This document shows positions 17,816 to 26,415 of a stretch of 64,000 nt of DNA, in pieces. How positions within the stretch are numbered: position 1 is the stretch's first letter; each line of letters begins with the position of its first letter. The translations under genes were made by a program, and so were the position numbers. Origin of the DNA: Campylobacterales bacterium (lineage in GTDB: Bacteria; Campylobacterota; Campylobacteria; Campylobacterales; Sulfurimonadaceae); NCBI GenBank assembly GCA_026390115.1, contig JAPLGO010000038.1, positions 248,001 to 312,000 of the forward strand, given 5' to 3'. Below the pieces are notes generated by a model that saw only the letters and a list, made by a program, of their open reading frames with translations, was not told where the DNA came from and did no database searches.

Positions 17816-19654
17816 TTAGTAACTCTCACCGACCTCTTTATTCTCTATCATCGATTCATTGAAGGCAACAACTTTGTTCCTTCCGCTCTCTTTTGCCGCA
17901 TAGAGGGATATGTCGGCAAATTTTATGCATTTCCAGATACTATCGCTATCACGAGGAAAATGGGAACAACCGACACTGAGTGTTTTGCTGAATGTTTCAC
18001 CGTTTGCAGAGATTTTTTGCTTGCCGAATTCAACACGGATAGCCTCTGCGATTTGTATAATCTTTTCTTGTTCGCAGTTATAAAGAAGAACCAAAAACTC
18101 CTCCCCGCCATAACGAATTGCTATATCGGCTTTTCGTATCTGTTTTTTTATAACGCCGGAGATTATACGAATAGCCTCATCCCCTACATCATGTCCATAG
18201 GTGTCGTTTATCATCTTAAAGTAGTCAATATCCACCATTAAAACACCGTAGTTTGTGTTTGCACGAAGTGCCTGAGGGATTGAAACATCAGCAAACTCAT
18301 CTAAGAATTTACGGTTGTACATGCCGGTAAGTTGGTCAACCCTCGCCATCTGATTGAGCGTCTGCATCAGTTTTTTGCTTACAATTGCAGGTCGTGCCGT
18401 GGTGATATAATCTTCCACATCACTCATAATAGAGCGTACATATTTTGTTTGTACTTCGTTCGTTGTTATTATTGTTAAAATTAGTGTTAAATCATTAGAA
18501 ATAGTATATGGTGTGCAAATATGCTCACTATCTTCAAGCGAATACAAAGCACATGATTTAGTAAATATGCTTGAATCAACACTCGTTTGAATACGCTCTG
18601 CTCTACATTCTCCGCTCAAAATAGAGCAATGCGTCCCTTTCTCGCTATGTACAATTTTTTTAATTTTGTTCATGGTATCTATTTCAGTCATGGTAAAATC
18701 ATCCAAAAGAAAGTGATGTTTTAAAACATAAGCAATTCTGTTGTAGATATCTTCTAACTCTTTATCGTTTTCTATAGTTTGCTTAAACTTGTAAATATCG
18801 GAGAGCCTCTCTATGGTGCTGTTTATATTTTTAAGAGGGTCTGTCTCTTTAACATAATTTTTATTTTTTATAAACACATACACTTTTTTATCAAGCTCTT
18901 CAAAAGTGTGTTGCAATTTTTCTAGCATGGTATTTAAAAGTTTAGCTACGGACTCATTATCTGTATTGTTTACACATTTAACTCTTCCTGAATAATCCCC
19001 ACGGTACGCACTTTGCATGACATCTTTAATAGAGTAAAATATACTTACATAAGGTCTCACAAATCTATTCATAATTATAAATACAAAGATTGCTGTCAAT
19101 ATTGTCAGTCCCATGTTGTAGAGAACACTTTTTATACTGCTCATGCGGATATCAGTAATATCCATAACCATACTCACAACTCCTAAAACTTCACCCTCTT
19201 TTGCTTCATGGCACTGCATACAGTTCGGTGTGCCAAATTCTGATGCAGAAAATGGAATAGTGACACGCATTAAACTTTTACTCGGTGTCTCTGTTGTTAT
19301 GGACTTTGTAATACCGGATTGCAACACCTCTGCATCAATCTTATCCCTCGGTATTTCATTGTTGTGCCCTTCTCCGTACTGCTTGATAACGGTCGGAGAT
19401 CTTGCAACCCAAAGCTCACTAATCTTTTCAACTTTTCCAATCTTATCGAGAAAGTAGTCTCTGTGATCCATTGTACCGTTAACCATGTGTGAGGTTAATC
19501 CGATTTTGACTATTTCTGCAGTTAGGCTTGCTTTGCCTTCGGCCGTGCTTAGACCATAATTTCTAAAGTTTATCGTTGTGCTAACTACCATCGAGATAAA
19601 AAATAGAGCAAAAATTATTGATAAAGCTGTGATTATTTTTTGTTTTGATTCCAC
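17816..19654 (-). CDS. Membrane diguanylate cyclase with periplasmic heme c sensor domain
   Basis: This 612-residue protein makes c-di-GMP. TM1 is at about 8-28 and TM2 at about 177-198. Between them lies a periplasmic domain whose C-terminal part has the CMQCH heme c attachment site (145-149) followed by GEVLGVVSMVMDIT, as in redox-sensing heme domains of the DUF3365/Tll0287 type. A HAMP-like segment, a middle region and a GGDEF domain follow. The active site is GGEEF (516-520), and RKAD five residues before it is a canonical product-inhibition site. The start is GTG with AAAGG upstream. It converges on the helicase gene with a 2-base gap. Sensing of redox or a gaseous ligand is inference. 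Confidence 0.85.
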   Translation of the reverse strand: MESKQKIITALSIIFALFFISMVVSTTINFRNYGLSTAEGKASLTAEIVKIGLTSHMVNGTMDHRDYFLDKIGKVEKISELWVARSPTVIKQYGEGHNNEIPRDKIDAEVLQSGITKSITTETPSKSLMRVTIPFSASEFGTPNCMQCHEAKEGEVLGVVSMVMDITDIRMSSIKSVLYNMGLTILTAIFVFIIMNRFVRPYVSIFYSIKDVMQSAYRGDYSGRVKCVNNTDNESVAKLLNTMLEKLQHTFEELDKKVYVFIKNKNYVKETDPLKNINSTIERLSDIYKFKQTIENDKELEDIYNRIAYVLKHHFLLDDFTMTEIDTMNKIKKIVHSEKGTHCSILSGECRAERIQTSVDSSIFTKSCALYSLEDSEHICTPYTISNDLTLILTIITTNEVQTKYVRSIMSDVEDYITTARPAIVSKKLMQTLNQMARVDQLTGMYNRKFLDEFADVSIPQALRANTNYGVLMVDIDYFKMINDTYGHDVGDEAIRIISGVIKKQIRKADIAIRYGGEEFLVLLYNCEQEKIIQIAEAIRVEFGKQKISANGETFSKTLSVGCSHFPRDSDSIWKCIKFADISLYAAKESGRNKVVAFNESMIENKEVGESY

Positions 19655-19859
19655 TTATCTAGACCTTTTGAAATTTTTTATATTCTAGCACAAAAGTTAT
19701 AAAGAGGCAGAATTTAAGCAGACAATTTACTTCTAAAAAGTCTATAAAGAAGCTGTTTTTTCAGGGATATGGATAATTTTTATCTCTTTCTTTTGATATA
19801 TTTGTGATAAATTTATACGAAATATGATAGCATGTTACAAACATTAAATAGGAGATAAA

Positions 19860-20477
19860 ATGAAAAGAACAATAGTGGTAAGTGTTACAGCTTTTATGCT
19901 TGCATTTATGATGAGTGGCTGTACTGCAATGAAGTTGGGTGTAAAATTTATGGGATTTTCACCGGAAACACAGGAAGCGTATGCAGGAATGATGGATGTC
20001 GTTTCAGCAACAGGTGATCCGGCTCAGGCTATGATGAAAGAATGGCAGATCGTTGATAAAGATATAACAGAAGAGGCTATTTTTGAAGACATGAAATCAC
20101 TTGCCGGTGACTACAACATGAGATTTGTTGGTGAGAAAAACATGTTTAGACTTACAGCGGAAGAAAACCCTACACCTGATAAAGTTGTACATGCAAGAAT
20201 TGCTGAGTTTTGTTCTTTAAGTATTGCTAAAAAGATGTTAAATCACTCTCGTTTTTACGGCGGATTCATGCCATGCCGCGTACTCTATGTTGAGTATGGT
20301 GATGGTAGAAGATACTTAATTTCAATGGACATGACTTTAGCTTTATACGGCGGAACAGATAAAAAGCCGATTAATGCAGAACTTATGGAAGATATGAAAA
20401 ATGTTAAAAAAGCAATGGAAGAGATTCCTGCAATTGCAGCTGGTTATGATATAGAAAAAGCAGCAAAGAAAGATTAA
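19860..20477 (+). CDS. Putative lipoprotein of unknown function
   Basis: The 205 residues start with a lipoprotein signal peptide ending in the lipobox MSGC (cysteine near residue 21). The mature part has no motif I recognise. It contains EFCSLSIAKKMLNHSRFYGGFMPCRVLYVEYGDG, split here by no obvious domain border, and two cysteines. Many Campylobacterota lipoproteins of this shape resemble DUF302-like proteins, but I cannot support that firmly. AGGAG precedes the ATG, and TATGATAG about 30 bases upstream is a plausible -10 box. A strong hairpin follows the gene, so it is probably a single-gene unit. Confidence 0.6.
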   Translation: MKRTIVVSVTAFMLAFMMSGCTAMKLGVKFMGFSPETQEAYAGMMDVVSATGDPAQAMMKEWQIVDKDITEEAIFEDMKSLAGDYNMRFVGEKNMFRLTAEENPTPDKVVHARIAEFCSLSIAKKMLNHSRFYGGFMPCRVLYVEYGDGRRYLISMDMTLALYGGTDKKPINAELMEDMKNVKKAMEEIPAIAAGYDIEKAAKKD

Positions 20478-20489
20478 TAAATTATTCTC

Positions 20490-20515
20490 TATTCCCATCA
20501 TCTCTGATGGGAATA
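20490..20515 (+). terminator. Hairpin after the lipoprotein gene
   Basis: TATTCCCATCA and TGATGGGAATA form a perfect 11-bp stem with a TCTC loop, 12 bases after the stop codon. The following ATTATACTT is AT-rich but not a pure T run. A terminator or mRNA-stabilising hairpin is likely. Confidence 0.6.
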
Positions 20516-20629
20516 ATTATACTTCCACTTCACAACCCCACTTACTTAAGAAAACAAATCAGCCAATAAAAAAAGTTCAAAAAATAGAGTAAAATTGCAA
20601 CATAAAATTAGGGCATGTGGAGAATTATT

Positions 20630-21481
20630 ATGGTTAAAGTGTCTGCTATTCAGATGAGTATGGGTGAAGATAAGGGCGCGAATATCTCAAAGGCTGAGCG
20701 ACTTGTGCGAGAGGCGGCAAAGAGCGGTGCGAATATTGTGCTTTTACCGGAGCTTTTTGAAGGGTTGTATTTTTGCAAAGATATGGACAGCAAATATTTT
20801 TCATGGGCAAATGAGAGAGAAAACAATGCTCTTATAAACCGGTTCGCATTTCTGGCTAAAGAGCTTGAGATTGTGCTTTTGGTGAGCTACTTTGAAAAAG
20901 CCGAGAGTGAGTATTTTAACTCTCTTGTAGTTGTGGACAGAGATGGAATCATTATGGATAATTACCGCAAAACGCACATACCATGCGGAGCGGGATACGA
21001 AGAGAAGTTCTACTTTAAACCCGGGGATACAGGTTTTAAAGTTTGGGATACGGCATATGGAAGGATTGGAGTAGGCATCTGTTGGGATCAGTGGTTTTGT
21101 GAAACTGCAAGAGCTTTGACGCTTATGGGTGCGGAGATTATTTTTTATCCGACTGCAATCGGAAGTGAACCTGAGATAGGGCTGGATTCTAAAGAGCATT
21201 GGCAACGCGTTCAGATGGGGCATGCAGCTACAAACACAGTTCCGATTGTGGTTGCAAACAGATACGGTGAAGAAATCGGCGAGACATGCAGCCTCAATTT
21301 TTACGGTTCCTCTTTTATCACGGACTATACGGGTGCCAAAATCTCCGAAGCAAGCAGAGACAAAGAGGAGATAATTTATGCAGAGTTTGACCTCGAAGAG
21401 AATGCAAAACAAAGAGAATATTGGGGACTTTTACGAGATAGAAGAGAAGAGTGTTATGGAACTATCTGTAAGAAAATTTAA
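20630..21481 (+). CDS. aguB: N-carbamoylputrescine amidase
   Basis: AguB hydrolyses N-carbamoylputrescine to putrescine, CO2 and ammonia, the last step of the agmatine route. It belongs to the nitrilase superfamily. The catalytic triad is visible as Glu in LLPELFEG, Lys in YRKTHIP and Cys in VGICWDQWF. The 283-residue length and the block NRYGEE...FYGSSFI match AguB. The frame opens at an ATG at 20615, but the ATG at 20630 has GGAG at correct spacing and matches the family start (VKVSAIQMS). The partner aguA lies about 7 kb away on the other strand. Confidence 0.9.
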   Translation: MVKVSAIQMSMGEDKGANISKAERLVREAAKSGANIVLLPELFEGLYFCKDMDSKYFSWANERENNALINRFAFLAKELEIVLLVSYFEKAESEYFNSLVVVDRDGIIMDNYRKTHIPCGAGYEEKFYFKPGDTGFKVWDTAYGRIGVGICWDQWFCETARALTLMGAEIIFYPTAIGSEPEIGLDSKEHWQRVQMGHAATNTVPIVVANRYGEEIGETCSLNFYGSSFITDYTGAKISEASRDKEEIIYAEFDLEENAKQREYWGLLRDRREECYGTICKKI

Positions 21482-21523
21482 GTTTAAAAGAGTTCCGCAC
21501 GCCTAAATATCGGAATATAAACC

Positions 21524-21546
21524 AAACTCACTATAGTTTCTTTTTT
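21524..21546 (+). terminator. Terminator after aguB
   Basis: AAACT and AGTTT flank a six-base loop and are followed by CTTTTTT on the plus strand. It lies between aguB and the convergent apbE-like gene and ends at the latter's stop codon. The stem is short, so confidence is moderate. Confidence 0.5.
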
Positions 21547-22372
21547 ATAAAACGGAGTGAACAATTTTTACATGCGATGGAGGAGTTAAATTTGAGTTAA
21601 CTAGCAGTGCTGTGCTCCAGACTCCGGCATCGGTCGCTGTCGGGGCTATCACACTTATTTGAGAGTAATGCTTTTGTTTTCTCGAGATAATATGAGACTT
21701 TCTCTCTTGTTCTATCTGGTAAAAACGCTTTGAATGTCCTGAGGTGCAGAGTGCATTCTCATTTAGTGTAATTTTACAAAGATTTTGCTCCAAAGAGTCA
21801 GGATTTTGTACTCCTACGCACCATGAAGAGGAGTTAAATGTTCCGTATGCAGCCAAATCACCGCCAAAATTGACCAAAGCAGATGAAGCACCGGCATTTT
21901 TTAGAATGAGGATAGATTCATCAACGGCATACTCTTTTACTAAACCGCCTAAATCTATTTTTGTAAAATTGTTTAAAAAGGTAACTTCATTTTTATCGAT
22001 TTTTATATGAGAAGAGGAAGCAAACGGAAGCAGTTTCTTCATTTTTTTATTATACTCTTGGAGTGTCGAGGTAAAAGATGCCTCTTTGAGCGTACCTGCA
22101 ACTGCTATGTCAAAGGCGCCATTTGTTTTGTTAGTATAAAAAAGTGATAGTTGAATTAAACCTGCCAACTCATCGCTCACTATTTGTTTATTTTGTGTTC
22201 TATTATTTAATAAAGTGAGTTGGGAAGATGTTTTGAAAAAGCCATACTCGTTTTCCAACCTTTTTGCGTTTTGATAGATGGCGTGAGCTACTGAATCAGA
22301 GAGAATTTTATCTGCAATCTCTATTTGTAGTTCACACGGTGAGGTAAAAGCTTCAAAATTATAAAGAAACAC
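21545..22372 (-). CDS. ApbE-like FAD:protein FMN transferase
   Basis: ApbE enzymes attach FMN covalently to target flavoproteins such as NqrC or RnfG. The 275 residues carry KIDLGGLVKEYAVD, ALVNFGGDLAAYG and the metal-site region TATDAGVWSTALL, which match the family in order. SGHSKRFYQ replaces the more usual SGxYER/K. There is no clear signal peptide or lipobox, although most ApbE proteins are exported, so either it acts in the cytoplasm or the start is wrong. The start is GTG with a weak ribosome binding site. It lies 13 bases after the 88-residue ORF and may be co-transcribed with it. Confidence 0.75.
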   Translation of the reverse strand: MFLYNFEAFTSPCELQIEIADKILSDSVAHAIYQNAKRLENEYGFFKTSSQLTLLNNRTQNKQIVSDELAGLIQLSLFYTNKTNGAFDIAVAGTLKEASFTSTLQEYNKKMKKLLPFASSSHIKIDKNEVTFLNNFTKIDLGGLVKEYAVDESILILKNAGASSALVNFGGDLAAYGTFNSSSWCVGVQNPDSLEQNLCKITLNENALCTSGHSKRFYQIEQERKSHIISRKQKHYSQISVIAPTATDAGVWSTALLVNSNLTPPSHVKIVHSVL

Positions 22373-22385
22373 CCGTTTTTTGCTT

Positions 22386-22652
22386 TTAGCTGCTGTAAAC
22401 AGAAAGTATATTTTTCATTAAAATTGATTGCAGATTATTTGTATTTACTGCTTTATGCATAGGTGGCATCTGATTGGAGTCTGCACTTTGATTTTGTGCC
22501 AGTTTCATAGCCATCTCGCTAAACTGAACTTTATCCATAGAACTACTTTTTGATTCCGGTGCCATTCCGCTCGCACTACTTTGACTTTGAACTTTTGAAT
22601 TACTCTGCATCTGAGCTAAATTGCTGGACTGAGTCATACTGTTGATATTCAT
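22386..22652 (-). CDS. Small Ser/Gln/Asn/Met-rich hypothetical protein
   Basis: This 88-residue protein of unknown function is unusually rich in Ser, Gln, Asn and Met (for example SNLAQMQSNSKVQSQSSASG). It has one block that could be a helix (MDKVQFSEMAMKLAQNQ). There is no signal peptide or membrane segment. The start ATG has a strong GGGAGG ribosome binding site (CTTAGGGAGGTTAT on the minus strand), which supports real translation. It precedes the apbE-like gene by 13 bases. A 13-bp inverted repeat lies in its upstream region. Confidence 0.6.
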   Translation of the reverse strand: MNINSMTQSSNLAQMQSNSKVQSQSSASGMAPESKSSSMDKVQFSEMAMKLAQNQSADSNQMPPMHKAVNTNNLQSILMKNILSVYSS

Positions 22653-22674
22653 AATAACCTCCCTAAGATTTTTT

Positions 22675-22737
22675 TAGAATGTAAAAAAATGAGAGACATT
22701 GATAATAGGAAACTCTATCTTCTCTTTTTACATTCTA
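22675..22737. repeat. 13-bp inverted repeat upstream of the small protein gene
   Basis: TAGAATGTAAAAA at 22675-22687 is repeated exactly in inverted orientation at 22725-22737 (TTTTTACATTCTA). The 37 bases between are AT-rich. It lies just upstream of the 22652 start, so it is placed as a two-site operator or a long promoter hairpin. No known regulator motif matches that I can name. Confidence 0.55.
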
Positions 22738-22835
22738 GAACTATATAGCTTAAGAATGAAGATTTCGTGAAGATTATGTAAATACAACTGATAATTTCTA
22801 CATGCCAAGGCATGCGGAAATAGTAATAAGAGAGA

Positions 22836-24848
22836 TTAAAATTTAAAGTCTAAATTTGTGTAAACATATCTTCCCGGTTCGTTGAGAAGCATAGTATTTG
22901 CTCCTGCACTTAAAAGTGTCAGGTCAACATAAGTGTTTGATCGTGAATAAGCTTCATCTAACAGGTTATTTACGCCAAGAGTAAAGTCAAAGCTTTTGCT
23001 CACTGCATGCTTTACCTTCATATTTATGATTCCCCATGCATGCAACTCCTGCTCACCACTGTTTAGATCGTAGCTGCTCCATTTGTCTGAGAGCTGCGTC
23101 TCAATTGTAGCGATTGAGTTATTAGCATACTCATAATTTGCAGCTAACCTTCCTCTGAGCGGTGCCATGTCTGCTAAGTCTTTATCAGTTTGCCCTGGTA
23201 AAGATTTGTCTTTCTGTCCTCTTTTGTATGAGACGCTACCATCAAAAGTAAGAGCATCTGTAGCGTAAATTGAGGAGCTGAGTTCAGCTCCGTAAATTGT
23301 TGCATCAATATTCGTAAAGTTGTTTGTTGCAAGATTTTTGTTGTAGTAAATATAGTCTTTTAATGATGAGTAAAAAGTTTTTACTTTAAATTTCATCAAA
23401 CTGTTTTTTGACTCATATCCTAAATCTACCTCTTTATTTGTTGTTTGGTCTAGATTTGGAGTTCCAACTTCTTTGTTTGCAGAACTCATAAAATAGAGTT
23501 CTCTTGCATCCGGAACACGAGAAGCTTGACCTGCTCCTAAAAAGATTTTATTCTGTTTGTCTAAATTGTACGCCGTTAATATATTTGCGTTCACTCCTTT
23601 GTAGTCGTTATCTTGTTGGGTTGCTTTGTCACTTTGTATGTTTGTAGAGTCATATCTGCCCCCGAGAGTTAAATCTATATTACCAAAAGATTTGTCAAGT
23701 TTTGCAAAGAGTGCCGCATTTTTTGTTAGAGCATTATCTATACTTACGGGGCTAGCGGCTAATAGAGTGCCATTTTTATAATAGCTTCCATCCCATGTTC
23801 TTTTGCTTCCATCCACTCCAATTAAAAGTTTATTATCATCTATATCGAAACTGTTTTTAAGTTTAAGACCCTGCATTGTTGTTTTAAGCTGGCTTGTCAT
23901 CTCCATGGCAGGATTTGCTGCTGCCATTCTGTATGCAGTACTCATAGGATGGTCAACATCTGAATAATAATATTGCAAATTTATATCTTTATAAATCTTG
24001 CTGATATCTTTTATATCGTACGCAATGCTATAAAGATTTGAGTAGTCATACATAGCATCCATTGCAGAGTTTGGATACAAAACATTGTCACTTCTATTGT
24101 TTGTTACACCTAGTTGAAGTTCTTGGTTATCTGTAACAGTTACAAATGCTTTCGCCATTAAACTTTTCTTTTTGTAGGCTAACATGTCTTCATATTTTGT
24201 TTGGTATTTACTGCCTTGAACTTTTGCATAATTAGGGTCAGTCATTGGTACTGAAGCAGCATAATTTTTTACTTGTTCACTCAAAGTATTGCCGTTTCCA
24301 TCCACATATTGACCGCCTGTTTCGCTTGAACCGCTTACTAAAACTCTTACAATATCATTTCCGCCACTTGCAGTTGCACCCACTTTTGAGTAGTTCCAGC
24401 TTCCGTACCCAAAGTTTACTTCGCCATGGGCATCTTTTGTTGGTTTTTTAGTTGTGATTTTCACACCGCCGCTCATTGTTCCAAAAGTCTCAACATCGTA
24501 AGGACCTTCAATAACTTCTACTTGATCGATTTGACTCGCCAAGATATGAGAAACCGGAGGGTCCATTCTGTTTGGACATGCACCGCAGATTTTAGTTCCA
24601 TCCACTTCTATAGAGATATTGTCTCTTTTTTGACCACGGATAAAGATGTCGTTTGCGATACCGCTGCGACGGCTCATGTCGATACTAGGGACGCTTTCAC
24701 TTAATGCTTGAGCCAAATCTGCTGAAGTTTTTGCATTTTGGCTTACTTGTGTAACAACCGTTGACTCTACGCTTATTGGTGCCAGATTAACTTCTGCTGC
24801 ATATATAGATGCCGCAGCTATTAAAGAGAGAGGAATTATTTTTTTCAT
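22836..24848 (-). CDS. TonB-dependent outer membrane receptor, OprC/NosA copper type
   Basis: This 670-residue outer membrane receptor begins with a signal peptide (about 1-18). The plug domain (about 35-135) has FIRGQKRDNISIEVDG and the block CGACPNRMDPPVSHI (from C88), then VEVIEGPYDV and SGGVKITTKKP. The Cys/Met-containing PNRMDPP segment is characteristic of the OprC/NosA group, which imports copper and in denitrifiers supplies nitrous oxide reductase. The rest is a 22-strand-type barrel ending in an aromatic residue (NLDFKF). Copper as substrate is inferred from that motif. The gene stands alone. Confidence 0.8.
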   Translation of the reverse strand: MKKIIPLSLIAAASIYAAEVNLAPISVESTVVTQVSQNAKTSADLAQALSESVPSIDMSRRSGIANDIFIRGQKRDNISIEVDGTKICGACPNRMDPPVSHILASQIDQVEVIEGPYDVETFGTMSGGVKITTKKPTKDAHGEVNFGYGSWNYSKVGATASGGNDIVRVLVSGSSETGGQYVDGNGNTLSEQVKNYAASVPMTDPNYAKVQGSKYQTKYEDMLAYKKKSLMAKAFVTVTDNQELQLGVTNNRSDNVLYPNSAMDAMYDYSNLYSIAYDIKDISKIYKDINLQYYYSDVDHPMSTAYRMAAANPAMEMTSQLKTTMQGLKLKNSFDIDDNKLLIGVDGSKRTWDGSYYKNGTLLAASPVSIDNALTKNAALFAKLDKSFGNIDLTLGGRYDSTNIQSDKATQQDNDYKGVNANILTAYNLDKQNKIFLGAGQASRVPDARELYFMSSANKEVGTPNLDQTTNKEVDLGYESKNSLMKFKVKTFYSSLKDYIYYNKNLATNNFTNIDATIYGAELSSSIYATDALTFDGSVSYKRGQKDKSLPGQTDKDLADMAPLRGRLAANYEYANNSIATIETQLSDKWSSYDLNSGEQELHAWGIINMKVKHAVSKSFDFTLGVNNLLDEAYSRSNTYVDLTLLSAGANTMLLNEPGRYVYTNLDFKF

Positions 24849-24887
24849 TATTGCCCTTTTTATAATTATTGAAGTTCATAATATAGA

Positions 24888-24908
24888 AAAAGTGTTACAA
24901 AAGTGTTA
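24888..24908. promoter_or_regulatory. Direct repeat AAAAGTGTTA, 11-bp spacing
   Basis: AAAAGTGTTA occurs at 24888-24897 and again at 24899-24908, an 11-bp period. It lies 40 bases upstream of the TonB receptor start and 33 bases before a small ORF on the other strand. Tandem half-sites one helical turn apart are typical of OmpR/PhoB-type regulators. This is a candidate only. Confidence 0.4.
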
Positions 24909-24940
24909 GGAAGATTGAAAAAGTCTGCTAAAATTCTGAG

Positions 24941-25078
24941 ATGAGTAAAATAGAAAAAATAAAAAGATTGGTTTTGGTAGTTTTGGGTTTTGGCTTGTCC
25001 GCTTATTTGATGTACAGCGGAGTGGCTATTTTGAGTCAGGAAGATAAAAATTCTTCAAAGGCAGAGAGCACTAAATAA
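24941..25078 (+). CDS. Small single-pass membrane protein (45 residues)
   Basis: ATG at 24941 to TAA at 25076-25078 encodes 45 residues. A short basic N-terminus (KIEKIKR) is followed by a hydrophobic helix (LVLVVLGFGLSAYLMYSGVA) and a charged tail, so it is a plausible N-in single-pass inner membrane protein. The function is unknown. The ribosome binding site is weak. It lies between the divergent TonB receptor and the DTW-domain gene, 52 bases before the latter. It may be a real small gene or a chance ORF; the hydrophobic profile favours a real one. Confidence 0.5.
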   Translation: MSKIEKIKRLVLVVLGFGLSAYLMYSGVAILSQEDKNSSKAESTK

Positions 25079-25130
25079 TCAAATTTTAAAAGAGTATAAT
25101 TCGCAAATTTTTGATTGAGAGGCGCTGATA

Positions 25131-25838
25131 TTGCGAAATACCCTTTACGATGCTAGAGAAAAGTGTTACAACTGCTATAGACCAAAAAGTTCATGCATGT
25201 GTGAATTTATAAACAGTATAGAGACGAAGAGCAAATTCATAATACTGATGCACCCAAAAGAGTTTAAAAAAGTAAAAAACAATACAGGTTTTTTTACGCA
25301 CCAAAGCCTAAGCAACTCCGAACTTTTTATAGGGATAGATTTTACAAACAACAGCCGTATCAATGAGATTATAGAGACACATGAAAGTTTTATACTCTTC
25401 CCATCCAAAGATGCCGTAAATCTGACTAAAGAAAACCCCGCAAGAGCACTTTTGCATCCAAAAAACATGGCAATATTTCTAATGGACTCGACATGGGCTT
25501 GCACAAATAAGATGTTTCAAGAGAGCAAGAATTTGCAAAAGCTTCAACACATGAGCTTTGAGAGTTTGCGCACTTCGGAGTACAAAATAAAAGAGCAGCC
25601 CCAGAGCAATTATCTCTCCACCATTGAATCGACTCTGGAAGTTTTAGAACTACTCAATTTTTGGCATGTAGAAAATATAGAGCAAAAAAGTTTAGATCTG
25701 TTTCTGAACCCTTTTCATAAAATGGTAGAGTATCAGCTGGGGTGCATAAAAGATTCCGCCGATAAAAGTATTCGGTTTAGACAACATAAAGTTCTTGACA
25801 TACAATCTCAAACGCACTACAATTGTATCTACAAATAA
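25131..25838 (+). CDS. DTW-domain protein (tRNA-uridine aminocarboxypropyltransferase type)
   Basis: DTW-domain proteins (TapT, TuaA) add an aminocarboxypropyl group to tRNA uridine. The 235 residues open with a zinc-type CYNCYRPKSSCMC cluster. Next come ILMHPKEFKK and the signature region LMDSTWACTNKM, where the usual DTW reads STW after an Asp. The C-terminal YLSTIESTLEVLELL matches the family. Translation starts at a TTG with GAGAGG 8 bases upstream. A TATAAT about 34 bases earlier gives a likely promoter. The modification site itself is inferred from the family. Confidence 0.78.
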   Translation: MRNTLYDAREKCYNCYRPKSSCMCEFINSIETKSKFIILMHPKEFKKVKNNTGFFTHQSLSNSELFIGIDFTNNSRINEIIETHESFILFPSKDAVNLTKENPARALLHPKNMAIFLMDSTWACTNKMFQESKNLQKLQHMSFESLRTSEYKIKEQPQSNYLSTIESTLEVLELLNFWHVENIEQKSLDLFLNPFHKMVEYQLGCIKDSADKSIRFRQHKVLDIQSQTHYNCIYK

Positions 25839-25847
25839 AAGGATGAG

Positions 25848-26081
25848 ATGATGAAACAAGCTATCAATATAAGACTAGAAAAAGATATGATTGAAACTTT
25901 GGATGAGTACGCAAAAGAGCTGGATAAATCAAGAACTAGCTTAATTGAAAAGGCTATTGACCTCTATTTTGACAAACTTGATGAAATCATCGCCGACAAA
26001 AGAATAGATAATATTAAAAGCGGAAAAACAAAAGTGATACCTATGGAAGAGGTTTTCAGACAAGCCGGAATAGATGTATAG
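25848..26081 (+). CDS. Ribbon-helix-helix antitoxin
   Basis: This 77-residue protein has an N-terminal ribbon-helix-helix DNA-binding fold (INIRLEKDMIETLDEYAKEL then SRTSLIEKAIDLYF) and a C-terminal tail (KSGKTKVIPMEEVFRQAG) of the kind that wraps round a RelE/ParE toxin. The strand and first helix fit the CopG/RelB type. It overlaps the toxin gene by 8 bases, the usual arrangement for type II toxin-antitoxin pairs, and should repress its own promoter. Confidence 0.85.
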   Translation: MMKQAINIRLEKDMIETLDEYAKELDKSRTSLIEKAIDLYFDKLDEIIADKRIDNIKSGKTKVIPMEEVFRQAGIDV

Positions 26082-26331
26082 TGTTGCCTTTGAAGAGGAA
26101 GCGCAAAAAGAGTTTTTAAAACTTGCAGACAATGTTCGCAAACTTGTCTCTGTAAAAATAGTGGACTTAAAAAACGGAAAATTTTCAAACGATAAATCTC
26201 TCAAAGGCAAACATCACGGCAAATACAGAAAAAGAGCCGGAGACTATCGAATTATATATCTCAGAGAAAACAATATTTTGCTCATAACAATCATCAGATT
26301 GGCACATCGAAAAGAGGTGTATGAGAAGTAG
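26074..26331 (+). CDS. RelE/ParE-family toxin
   Basis: This 85-residue basic protein has the RelE/ParE fold pattern: AFEEEAQKEFLKL, then LKGKHHGKYRKRAGDYRIIYLREN and a C-terminal IIRLAHRKEVYEK. The LxGxxxGxYRxRxGDYRIIY core with its His/Arg/Tyr residues is typical of ribosome-dependent mRNA interferases of the RelE type. It follows its antitoxin with an 8-base overlap and is probably translated by coupling. The RelE-like core and the final HR.xVY make mRNA cleavage more likely than gyrase poisoning; this is inference. Confidence 0.85.
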   Translation: MYSVAFEEEAQKEFLKLADNVRKLVSVKIVDLKNGKFSNDKSLKGKHHGKYRKRAGDYRIIYLRENNILLITIIRLAHRKEVYEK

Positions 26332-26415
26332 AAAAAGTTTAAAAAAACCACACTTGCATCTCCAACAAAACCACAATTTCATCCACACATAAAAAATAAC
26401 AGATTAAGGCAAAAC

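Noticed and set aside
20801-21412. 203-codon minus-strand ORF opposite aguB
   Set aside because: It lies wholly inside aguB and encodes a Cys- and Phe-rich sequence with no family pattern.
22801-22814. CATGCC-AA-GGCATG palindrome after the TonB receptor as a terminator
   Set aside because: The stem is only 6 bp with a two-base loop and no T run; it may be chance.
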